NCBI GenBank assembly: GCA_963070105.1
Contig: OY718807.1
Location: 3,259,001-3,323,000, forward strand
Length of the DNA: 64,000 bases
Reading direction: 5' to 3'
Origin: Litomosoides sigmodontis
Lineage: Eukaryota > Nematoda > Chromadorea > Rhabditida > Onchocercidae
Both the position numbers and the translations under genes were made by a program. The notes below the pieces were generated by a model, which had not been told where the DNA came from, ran no database searches, and saw only the letters and a list, made by a program, of their open reading frames with translations. The first letter of the stretch is position 1. Each line of letters starts with the position of its first letter. This document shows positions 53,493-64,000 of this stretch, in pieces.

Positions 53493-55582
53493 GCCCTCTC
53501 ATACTTTCGTTTATCAGTTTGCAATAAGGACAATGTCCCATTGCAATTTCATGCCATTTCTGAAATTCAATCCAGAATGAGACAAATTGATCGGTCCATG
53601 CATTCGTAAGTGGTGGAGGGAGCAGAGGAAAAGAGAGGGAGAGAGAGCGATGAATGTTTGGGGAGAAATTTTGAATTGAATGAAAAGAATGGTGAAAGAA
53701 AATAGATTAAATGAGATTTATTAAAGTTTATGATAAATAAAACTTGAAAATGCCACAAAGAAAATGAAATGAAATCTTCTGAGCTGGAAGAGAGACACAA
53801 GATGTGTTAGTGCAAGATGTGTTTGGCAGAGAAAAAAATGTACGCGTATAGAGTGGTAATGAGAGAGGATGAGAGAAATGAATGAATTTTATATGTGAAA
53901 GGTTGAGAAAATAATGCGAAGGTGAAGTATGAAACTTATTATTACACGTATCGATTTGTTTATATCCCATTGACATATAAATGTTTTTCTTAAGTTTACG
54001 TGGAATACGTCAATCGTAAACTGTAATGAGCCCTTCGTCCCTACCTCATACATTACACTTCAAACATTTCATAAAATGTTGCAATGACTAATCATTTCCA
54101 TTCATATTAAAAGCTCAAAGTGAACAATGTTCGTGTTAATCACGCTAGAGTCCTCTTCTACAACACGTGCGATAACAACGCCTCCTATCTTTCTTCTTCC
54201 ACTTACCGATTCCATTTTTTCAATAATAATAAAATTTCATAAATTTAAATTTCGAAAACTTTTGCTGTGCAACGATATTCATCATCGAAGGAATTAAAAT
54301 TAGATAAATGAAAAGTATCGCAGTGGAAATAAATTAGAAATAAGCTTGAAGGAGAGAGAAAAAAAGAGAGAGGGTTGAAAGAAATACTGTTCGATTGTTG
54401 CATACGGCATTGCAGCAGCAACGGCAGTCAGGTTAGAACGATTCTGCTACAACACCATCCGAAAGCATTTCAAACAGTGGAATGTTCTCATAGATAAGAA
54501 AGGATATGTCCCTTTCATTCTCTTTCTCTTTCTCTCTCTCTCTCTCTCTTTCCTTGTGTTTCTTTGAAGGGCTCGCTATATCGACGGGTGAAATGAATCG
54601 ATAATGTCAACTGTGAAGTCATCGTCGTTTCATTTAAAATTCAACCGACAAATTACACTGAAATGTATGTGAGAGGTTTTAATTAACTATTCTTTGCTTC
54701 CGTCTATGTTCCCCTCCTTTTTTTTACCTTTCACCTCTCTCTCTCGTAACACTTAATGACATTCATTTTTCAATGTAATAAGCTACTCAATGTAATTGCT
54801 TTATTTTGTGCTTTTAAATATTACATTAACAAACCGTTGTGAAATTTATTTAAACACAATTTGTTATGAAATTTTACAAAGTGACTGTTTCTCTGCGATA
54901 TACGTGCCCTTTTTCCTGCACTTTAATACTACTACTACGTTTTTTTAAAAGTGCACTTGCGTTTGAATTTTTTAAAAGGGCACTTCCGCAATCTCTTTCC
55001 TGAGTCAGGCTGATGATTGCAAATTTCCAAGGGATAATTTTCGCTGTAAAAACATGAATTTTCTACAACTTTTGAAAGATTTACCCTCTCTCCTCTTCCG
55101 CGAAAATATTCAACTGCCTTGAAGAAGTTGGAAAATTTGCCTCATTGCGTTAATAATTGCAATTTGATAAGCTATCTAACATTTGCACTGCTAACAATTA
55201 ACCAGTTCAAAGAGAATAGACTAAAAAAGAAAGCAGCAAAATTTTTATTAAAAATTCTTAATAATTTAGAAATTTGAAAAAAGTCTAACTGCTCATTTCA
55301 AATTTATAACTGCTTAGAAATCGAAAATTATCACTTGTTAAATGTCAAAGATCACTTCATCGAACATCTAACCTCTAAATTGTCCAATCCTTTGCAATCT
55401 ATCACTAGCAGCTCACATGTTAGCTTCATTGGAAGCCCTTGCACCGTGTTGTTTCTCCCTCCAATGATGTCGAGAAAATTCATTTGAATGAGCATTGAAC
55501 AAGAAAGAAAAAAGAAAAAAGTTGCATTGAATGAGTGAGAGACCTGATGTCAACCAATTCTCAGTAATATCAAATGGAAAAA

Positions 55583-55607
55583 ACACACACACACACACAC
55601 ACACACA
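55583..55607. repeat. (AC)n microsatellite
   Basis: About 12 AC units in intergenic DNA. Confidence 0.9.
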
Positions 55608-56001
55608 AAGCAAATAATATAAGTGATAAATGACACCTAAATCATCACATCACAATCTTTTCCTTCTTTTCTTCCACAATTTCCAACACTTATCACTTCC
55701 TACACACTTTCTCTTTTAAAGTGATAAAATAAGAACGCTTGAAATTTAAACGAAATACGTCTAAATCACTATGAATATAACTGCACATACCGAAATAATA
55801 CATTTCAAAAAAATATTCAATCTTGCTAGTGAAAAATGTATTAAGGGAGATATATATGAAACAGCATATACAGTAGGCAATAATTACATTAGACATTACA
55901 GTGATAATAATTATTACTTATCATCATTACTGCTGCTGCTTATCTTGCAAATTAGAAAAGACGTATTACAAGAATATCATTTTGCTAATAAAACAATTCA
56001 T

Positions 56002-56004
<3 letters not shown>

Positions 56005-56093
<89 letters not shown>

Positions 56094-56103
56094 TCTTTCT
56101 CTC
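56005..56103. repeat. (TC)n polypyrimidine microsatellite with TTTC interruptions
   Basis: About 100 bases, first perfect TC then TC with periodic extra T. It extends a plus-strand frame artificially into Ser-Leu repeats. Confidence 0.95.
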
Positions 56104-56876
56104 CCGTGTATCACAAATTTCAAGATGATAGAGGAGATGCGATAATTGTAAATATTAGCAATGTATGTTACATTGTATATCTATGACATCAGGGAATTCC
56201 TTATTCAATGTAGGATACCCGCTCAAAGCATTTCAAAAGAACATAATGAACATGAGCATACGCAAGGTGTACGTACTACCGTGGAAAGTTTCTGAGTTGA
56301 GAAAGTAAAAAAAGAAGACGAGAGAGAAGAAGAGAAAAAAACAAGAAACCCTGTCTCTTTTATAATACAAAACATCGAAGCAATCTCGTATTTCGGGTGC
56401 TGCAACACTAATGGAAGAGAGAAAAGAAGAGATAGGAAAGGAGAAGCATCTGACTAGCTGAACATTTGACTTGCAAACACAGTGCCAATACAAATTCCGA
56501 AATATCAATTAAAAATGCCGTACAATCACAATTCACTCACACATTATTACAATATTCTCATTATGTCACTGAGAGTATTGGAAAACACAATCTTCTTATT
56601 CTCGCAAAATCAGCGAAAATTACAATGCATAATAAATAGTAGATATGTAAAAATTTCAAATATAACATCTATAATCGTATTAGTTTATGAAACTAGCTTA
56701 ATAGTACCAATATGCATTACTTGCTACTTTTTTTTCCATCATCAATGTTCCTGTATTAAATGCAAACGGTAAACTAAGTACAAAAGCGTAGAGTCGTCTA
56801 CAAGTACTTACAGGAAAGTTCGAATCATCAAAAAAGATTTCCGCTTTAATTGACACAATCCAAACATAAAAAACAA

Positions 56877-59800
56877 TCAGGTAATTGAAATTGTGCCAAA
56901 CTGTTGATGAAGTTCGCTAACACCATGTTGTCCTTCCACTAAACCTTCTGCTTTACTTCCTATTTTCGTTTCCGCAAGATCGTTTGTCCTGAAAAACAAT
57001 TGAGCATTGTTATCAATCACGAATGCTAGCAAAAAAAAGGAAAAATAATTTTTGATTGCTGGACATATATTCAGCATTGTGCTATTTCTTCGAGAATTCT
57101 CGCATCCCTCAACATCTATCTGTCCTTATTTTTTTTTTTGGAACAGCTGCGCACTTCAACGATTTTTGATTTCCTGATTTCGAACTGAAATGTTCTTTTC
57201 TCACCGAATTCCTCATAATTTTTATAACGAAACTAACGATTCGAGTCCTTCTCGAAGTATGCCCAATCTGAAAAGAAATCATTTTCTTCAATCCAAATCT
57301 CCAAACTACCCCAATTAAAAAAAAATTCCGTTAAATAGTAACAGTAGTAGTATTTATTTCCGGATGCTCCTTTAGAAGACGCATACATTCTTCATCTTTA
57401 ATCCTAACATTATAGGATTAAATAGTTACTATAAACATTAAATTGTCAGAATCTTTGCATAGCATAAACAGTTAGCTTTATTAAACAATCATTTCAAAGA
57501 GGTCAACATAAAAGCTTACGAGCTGTGCCGAGAATGCTGACTGAAGCGAGGATGGTAATGGTGGTTCTCCGTTGACGATTCAGCTACATCAACAACCAAA
57601 AAATTGATTATATCAGATAAAGAAATCAAACCCTGTAATGAAAATGAGTCACTTAAATGAGAAAGGAAAATGTATATGCTTTCCACATACTAAAATAGAT
57701 CTTTAAGACTATAATCTACATCGATCTAGATGATCAATCTGAAGATAGTGTGAACTAGTGTAGGACTTCAAGGATATATTATTTTAAACGTAACACAAAA
57801 TGCTCAAAGCAGAAAAGTCATAAATCACCTCAATTGCACCACTATTCTTCAAAACACAAAGTCGATGAACATTTCTTTCAACAAGTACCGTAATCGCTGT
57901 CCACAATGAATCTTCAACTGATATCGAAACAACACGATCTTTTTCAAGCTAAAAAAAAAAATTTATAAATGTTTCAAAATCGAAAAGATTCTGAAATTAC
58001 TTTTTTGAACAATCATTCAAACCATGATGGGCTTAAATTTACATTTTTCAAGCAAACTAATAAAAGTAACCTTATTTATGGAGAATATTAATTTATTCCT
58101 ACACAATATCATAAACAAAAAATTTAACTAAACCCTGAAAGTGTTCCGAAAAGCTAATGCTTCTTGTACTGTGACATCAAGCTCATCAATTTTATCCTCC
58201 AACGCTACACCAATTGCATCAAAACGTGAATACATATCCACAACTCGGAATGTCTTATGTTCCACAACTGGGACGCCACTGACACCCTTATTTAGTAGTA
58301 TATCAAGACACAAAATTAAGGATGTATCCGGATAGACCTGAAAGATAATGAAAACTGCACCGATCATATGTATACCTGTTCGCTCGAATAAAAAAACTCT
58401 AAAATGTGATGCTTCGCAAAAATTAGCGGTAGTTCATAATTTTGCAATTCATTTTTGACTAAATCCAGCATCACTCAGACATCAACAAAATCGACAGCGT
58501 CGCCCATCGAAGGCATTTTCGTTTTACTCTGCGTCATCGTTCGCTGCGACAGCCTTTGAGCAGAAAATGTTAATTTCCATATGGAAATACTCTTTATGCT
58601 AGCAAATTCTTTTGTTATCGATTTTATTATAAATCATAAAATTTCATTATTAACAATGATACCTGAAAACTTTTTAATTATACCACGAATACTTTAACTT
58701 TTTAATGAAGAAAAAATCTTGAACAATCAAGTAATATTAAGAAATGCATATCTTTCAAAAAAAAATGAAAATTATTGGAAATACATACCACACGTATACC
58801 ATCATATGTGCCAACACCGAGTTCTTTACAAGTTTTATTATGATAACTTGGCATATAAAGTGATTGACCCTTAAAAAAAAACAAGAATATGAGAGTAAAC
58901 GCTGATTAGTAATAATTAAAAAGGAAACGAACAATGACTTTAGGCGGGTGTAAACAAAACAGCATTTTATAAACTATTTGTCCACCATGCTAATACTACG
59001 ATATAGCCTTTCAAAAGTTCATTGACTTCTGTAACTTTAAATTTAATCTCCTCCAAGATTCATCGTAGGTGTCATCGAATTTTGACAAAAATGTATGGAT
59101 GAAAACATATAGATAATTACAGGTGTTAATAAATAACAAAATGACGTATAAGTAAATAACTTACGAAAAGCCATAAAAATTTGAGAATTCGTTTATGAGT
59201 CAAAATAAACAGTGGACTTCCATCAATCGGGTCCAACACTGGCAGACGATGTATACGTTGTTTACTGAGTAAAAAAGCTGCTTTCAGTAAACTGAAATTA
59301 ACAAACAATGAAGCAAAATACATGTGCAATACACACTAGAAATATCGAATTATGGCAAACAGAAGAGAAATAGAATGTTCCAGAAAATAGATGTTTCATG
59401 CTTGCATTTCCACGAAGACATCTTGAGAAAAAGGCAGTTCTAAAATTCATGACGTAAAATTTAGATTTTTCTTCCGTAAAATCTAACTTTTACGTATGAA
59501 GTGCCCGAGAAATCGGTTTTTAAATTTAGAAGCTTGGAGTGGAAGCAACACTCCCATAATTGGTAATAATGATAAATAGACATGCCTCTCTTCTGCAGTT
59601 ATCGATACAAGATCCATTAATTCTCCCTCACGGCATACCAAATCTGAAAAGCAGAATTCCTAGCAAGAAGTGGGAATTACATAATTGTTGAGAAATCCTC
59701 GAACACTTATCAATTATTCATCTTACTTGCTCACATCTTGATAGTGGATCTTTATCTCCATGAATGTAAATTATATTTTTATCTGAAAAGACAAATTAAA

Positions 59801-61017
59801 AAAAAAGAGATCATAAAATTAAATAAAAACCTCGATATTCGGATATTGTAAGAGTTCTGATGTCTACATTCGGTGTACTTATTACAGCATCCACCACCTC
59901 ATCCACTTTCTTTTCATCTTGACATTCATCATCGGGAGTACTAATTTGTCGCTTCGTTTCATCAGATATTTCCGAATGCTTCACTTCATCACTTAATTCT
60001 TCATCTGTATTTCTAGGTACGTCTGCCTTGTTTGTTGAGGAAGCTTTTTCTCTCTCGCACATAGTTCCTTTTTGTTTATTTTTCCTTTCTTTTTTCATCC
60101 TGAAAGGTAGCAGAAGAAAAAAGAGCACAAGTGTTTCAAAAAAAGTTCATGTTGACTCAACCACGCTTCTAAAACTAATTGCTTCCATTTAGCCTCCCCT
60201 CACAAAGGTAAAGTCTCAAAACAGTGAAAACCTGTGGCTTTAATTTCACAACGATAACTAAAAGTTTTATCTTAAAATGGTGAGGTAGAGCCAGAAAGAT
60301 ACCGTACTTGTCCTGATACTTTAAGAATTAATGCGATTTAATAAAATTTCAAGCATCAAAAGAAGAACTAACTTGTGAAGCAACAAAAGTACTCGGATAA
60401 AATCTGTCACAGACAATATGCCAACAATCGCATTATTATTAGCTGAATCAGACAGCAATACATGTCGTGTATCTACAAGTAAATTATCTATGAAAGTGTT
60501 TCAACAATTTACTTACAGTATGAAGAAAATCCATTAACTTTCACTCCAAATCAAAGGGAAGCGGAATGGAACGCTGCAAAAGAATTAACTATTTCATCAT
60601 CACAAGAACTAGTGATTAGCTTTTGTGTAAGAAATCAAGACAAAAATGTTTACTTGCATAGAACATTTCAAGAAATAGCAATGTAAATTCACCTTTCATG
60701 AAGAAAATTCTACAAGCAAAAATTCACTTTCGGACAATTAAATATAAATCTACTAAATTTTAAGTAAAAAAAAAAACTAAACTGTAAAAGTGAAACGTTT
60801 CGAATTTTTCTGTCAGTCAGCATGAACTTTAAAACCTACTCTGATAAACCAGTCCATTAAATGCTTTCTTGAGCTGCAGCTTCGTATCAAAGACAACCAT
60901 TTTTGAGCTTGTTGGCATTGCTTCATAGCATGCATTCAACTGCATCAAATGAACATAATTCAATTTCGAATCGGAACTGCTCTGTAGATTTGAACTCTGA
61001 TGAAAATTACCAGCCAT
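56877..61017 (-). CDS. aakg: AMP-activated protein kinase gamma subunit (four CBS domains)
   Basis: Regulatory nucleotide-sensing subunit of AMPK. Exons from the chosen ATG: 60840-61017, 60373-60472, 59831-60099, 59727-59782, 59586-59659, 59165-59291, 58789-58869, 58134-58337, 57829-57948, 57520-57632, 56877-56988. They give 1,434 nt, or 477 residues, with all phases consistent. CBS1: [18 protein letters not shown] and [15 protein letters not shown]2: [13 protein letters not shown] and [14 protein letters not shown]3: [10 protein letters not shown] and [18 protein letters not shown]4: [10 protein letters not shown] and [12 protein letters not shown]. The S-x-x-D and HR nucleotide-site patterns are intact. 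An 89-codon exon (59831-60099) inserts an acidic Ser/Thr-rich linker between CBS1 and CBS2. The first exon stays open in frame upstream to a TTTTAG acceptor at 61049, so either a spliced leader joins there or longer isoforms exist. The last exon given is one of three phase-compatible choices. One intron appears to use a GC donor (59586/59585). Confidence 0.93.
57331..57403 (-). CDS. aakg: Alternative AMPK gamma terminal exon (candidate)
   Basis: After a TAATGTTAG acceptor, one base completes the split Ser codon left by exon 57520-57632. A 23-codon frame then follows, beginning [16 protein letters not shown] and ending TTTVTI before TAA. Charged, helix-like composition supports coding. It is the nearest of three possible last exons (others: 57222-57267, ending LVSL, and 56877-56988). 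Confidence 0.5.
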
Positions 61018-61048
61018 CGACGAAGCGCTAGTATCGCGATGTGTAAAT

Positions 61049-64000
61049 CTAAAAAAAAAGCTATCTTATCTGGTTTAAGAAATAAACGTTTAGCGCGCAA
61101 TACTATACTAACAATACATCAAGCAAAATGATGAAAATAAATCTCATTTGAAATTTAAAACTAATTATCCTACAATTATTAAAAAATTAGCTATGAAAAG
61201 CATCACAATCAACCTATAAATAAGCAACACCTCAACTAGAGAGTTAAGTAAGCAACTATTTGTGAAATAAAGACGAAACATACAATAATAAAGTGACAGG
61301 TATGATAGAGCGATAGAGCTTGATATTGGTAAATTTAACTGAAATAACACCTCGCTCAGGAAATTAAAGAGTGAGCTGAGAGTGAAAGCGAAGTGAGAAT
61401 GTCAATGAGGAAGTGAGAAGGAGAAAGAAAGTGAAATGGGAAAATCAACATTTACTACGAAAGCTGTTCTCGGTTAAAACGCACTTCACGTAGGTACAAT
61501 TGAAAGAGATTTTAAACAAATCTACAGATTTGTAAAGCACTTCCAGAAATTTAGAAAATCACGATTGATAACTGAAAAATTTTTAACTTGTTACTTTGTA
61601 ACTCAATCAGCTTATTGAACAATCATAAATTTATAAAATACTTTCGAAATGTTATGTGATCGTTGAGGCAAAAATTTCTAACTCATAGTTAACCCACTGT
61701 ATAAATTAAAACAAAAAACATCATTCTAGCAAATTTTTTACTGTTACTTGAAGTAGTTAGCCACTTGAGACAGCAACTAGAACGAAACAAATACAAATAT
61801 TTGTAATGTTATAGATCGGTTAAGAGATAGAGGTCAATAAAGATTTAATTAGAGAATTAGGGGAAAAAGTCATCTGCAAGTGAAATCATGGCGATAGTCT
61901 AAATTATTTTTATCAACTATGTTAATAGCAAGCAACGTAATTATGGATGTAAAATGGAAAGAAAATGTCCACTGATTCTTTTGAGTGTGACACTTACTGA
62001 GCGCAATTAATACATTAATGAAAATTCTATTTACTTCACACATTGTCATAGTAAGTAAACTTAACTTCAAATTAAACTTCATTTGAATCTAACGTTAGTG
62101 CCCGACAGCCAGGTAATGTTAACAGTTCCCTCTTAGAAATACTTTTTTTATATTCAATAAACTATCTGATGAATGACTTCCTCTCATTTGCATAAAATTT
62201 TAGTTTCAAAACAATCATAAAGCAAAAGCAAATACGATCACAAAGGCTATCACTGTAATGAACAGATGATGATGATGATGATAATGACTTCAACACAACA
62301 GCTAGTAAAGCTTCAAAATTTTTAGGATTAAGAAATATTTTTATCAAAATTCATTATTTAAAGGATAATTTTGATGAATGCTCAAAATTACACAAATACA
62401 AAATTTCAAATATGAGATTATATATCGTGCACATTGTGCACTGGGCAACATTTAAAACTGTCCAAATTATCCAATCCGTCGGATTAATTTCTAGCAAGCT
62501 TTGTGATCATTCTTGGGAAATTCACTCAGTACTAGTAAGTTATCCAGAGCTTACAATGACAGTACGGTTAGATTAGATGATGGTCATCGTAATGCCAATA
62601 AATAATTTCATTCGGCTTCCAATTCAACACTTACCTACTACTATGCTAATGCTAAAATAAAAATACATTTCAAAATGTAAAAGAATGTGCGAGCGATGAG
62701 GAATTCTTTTTCGTCCTTCGGAATCCTCTCCAACCAGTTGATTGCAATTGCATTATTCTGATAAAATTTGATATTTTTCGCTTACATTCTATTCAATAGC
62801 ATTAACAAATTTTGTGACAAAAAATATATTACTGCATAATGGAAGAAAGCAATTGTTAGAGAGGAATTGATGGAAATAATTACGTTCCATCATGAAATCC
62901 ATCCTCTCGCATTTGCATATTTATCGATGTTGTGTGGAAGCGTTATGCCATCCTTATGTTCTGCTAACCGTTAATGATCCAACAGTGGAACTAATAATCC
63001 AATCTAAGCCTGAGTCAGATGGCTGTATACGATGGTTCGATGGTTAAAATTCTCCCAAAAATCGCCATTAGCATTATTATAATCCTTTCGCTACTCCCAC
63101 TCTTCCTGCAATCTTCTCCCTTCCCATTCCTCTCGCTTTTCCTTAAGGAATCGACTTTGCATGAGTTAAGTTATTCTATGTGTACGTTCATTACCGTTCT
63201 AGTTCTCCTCTTTGAGGATTAGGATCAGCTCATTTTTTCCTAAAATCATGATTCGTCATAAACAGATTCTCTGCTCAGCTCTAGGAAATTTCACAGAATC
63301 ATATCACGAAGATACTATAGCGGTGTTGCTAATAACTTAAATTTTCGATTACATCAATAACTACTACCCACGTCATTCCATTTGAAGCGAAAAAATACGA
63401 TTAGGCAATAGCAGTGTAATTTTCTTAATCATGTAAATGGCCTCTCCCTATTTCTTTTTCCACTCCTTTTATATCGTCATTTCCAAATACGCTAGCAAAA
63501 TTCTCCATTTCATGCATATTTAATCTTATCCCCGCAAATAACGTTTACGATTAAGCTTACGAGAAACGGAGAAATTGCACTTAAGAACTCACTTTACATA
63601 TTAAACATATCAATTGAAATTGCTCCATAGACTCCAAACTGGATTCTTATTAACGTGAGAATAGTGATATGTAAGTGATAAAAAAAGAAAGATATAAAGC
63701 TAATCCGGACAAAATATCTGTTTGACGTAATACAACAATCTATTTTTACTTAGCTCTCGCAATAATTAGTAAAAAAGAATTTAAAATTCCTAAGCCTATT
63801 TAATATTAGACAATACAATAACACAACAATATACCAAATTATGCACTAAATGAAGGGAAAAACGAGACTAACAGTGTGATAACAAATTTCATAACAAAAA
63901 AATGAAAATTAGAATAAATTATATGCATTGCTAGAAAAAAAGGTCTCCACAAATGATTCTTGTTGACATGAAAACCAGTTTTTGTTCAGTGTCGAATTTA
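61049..64000. other. AMPK gamma upstream region, no further exon recognised
   Basis: AT-rich with a (GAT)n run near 62263-62283. A TTTTTTTTTAG acceptor ends at 61049. Upstream exons of longer isoforms may lie here or beyond the window, but none could be supported. Confidence 0.5.

Larger units (their letters stand above)
51662..56876. other. Long intergenic or 5' UTR region with simple repeats
   Basis: About 5.2 kb without a supportable coding exon. Strong minus-strand donor sites occur near 53175 (CGAAC|GTAAGT) and 54206 (ATCG|GTAAGT). They may mark untranslated first exons of gdh, but no acceptor pairing was proved. Contains CT/GA tracts (52783-52803, 53463-53490, 54528-54550), (AC)n and a long (TC)n. 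Confidence 0.5.

Noticed and set aside
55771..56145. 124-codon plus-strand frame starting MNITAHTEIIHF
   Set aside because: The second half is the (TC)n repeat and the first half has no recognisable motif or splice partners; chance frame more likely.
63019..63222. 67-codon hydrophobic plus-strand frame
   Set aside because: Could mimic a membrane peptide, but no supporting neighbour exon or conserved feature.

Overview
The window is AT-rich, intron-dense nuclear DNA from a nematode. Spliced products include a 515-residue cofactor-independent phosphoglycerate mutase of the type found in filarial worms, an SMGL-2/DHX34-like helicase, a HEL-1/DDX39B-like DECD helicase and GDH-1. Introns are short to medium with TTTCAG-like acceptors, and there are many long microsatellites. 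A filarial or other spirurid parasite is the best guess; the species cannot be told from sequence alone. No prokaryotic-style operons, CRISPR arrays, tRNA or rRNA genes, or recognisable transposons were seen.

Layout. Nearly all genes read on the minus strand. 1-5345: DHX34/SMGL-2-like DExH helicase, running off the left edge. 6137-11809: six-exon gene for a ~343-residue protein whose core resembles the aerolysin/ETX-MTX2 beta-pore fold. 15007-19986: neuropeptide-type GPCR with all seven TM segments, a possible remote N-terminal exon at 24884-24968, and two very long (ATT)n arrays in its introns. 27546-31363: complete 12-exon iPGM. 33431-34183: the only plus-strand gene I support, a two-exon gene for a ~101-residue secreted orphan. 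36599-39465: FLYWCH-type zinc-finger protein. 42165-43088: intronless PSTK. 43551-47330: complete DDX39B/HEL-1. 48221-51661: complete mitochondrial glutamate dehydrogenase. 56877-61017: AMPK gamma subunit with four CBS domains, an acidic insertion and several possible last exons. The rest (about 12-15 kb, 20-27 kb, 31.4-33.4 kb, 34.2-36.6 kb, 39.5-42.1 kb, 51.7-56.9 kb, 61-64 kb) is AT-rich DNA with microsatellites and polypurine/polypyrimidine tracts.

How the genes relate. The neighbourhood mixes housekeeping RNA metabolism (SMGL-2, HEL-1), selenocysteine-tRNA synthesis (PSTK), central carbon and nitrogen metabolism (iPGM, GDH) and energy sensing (AMPK gamma). No shared pathway is evident. 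Only hel-1 to PSTK (462 bp apart, same strand) looks close enough to be a nematode-style operon.

Method. Exon models were built by hand from splice signals, reading-phase agreement and remembered family alignments. In the iPGM, hel-1, gdh, FLYWCH, AMPK gamma and aerolysin-like models every junction is phase-consistent, and the total length fits the family where I know it. Exon edges may be off by a base or two in places.
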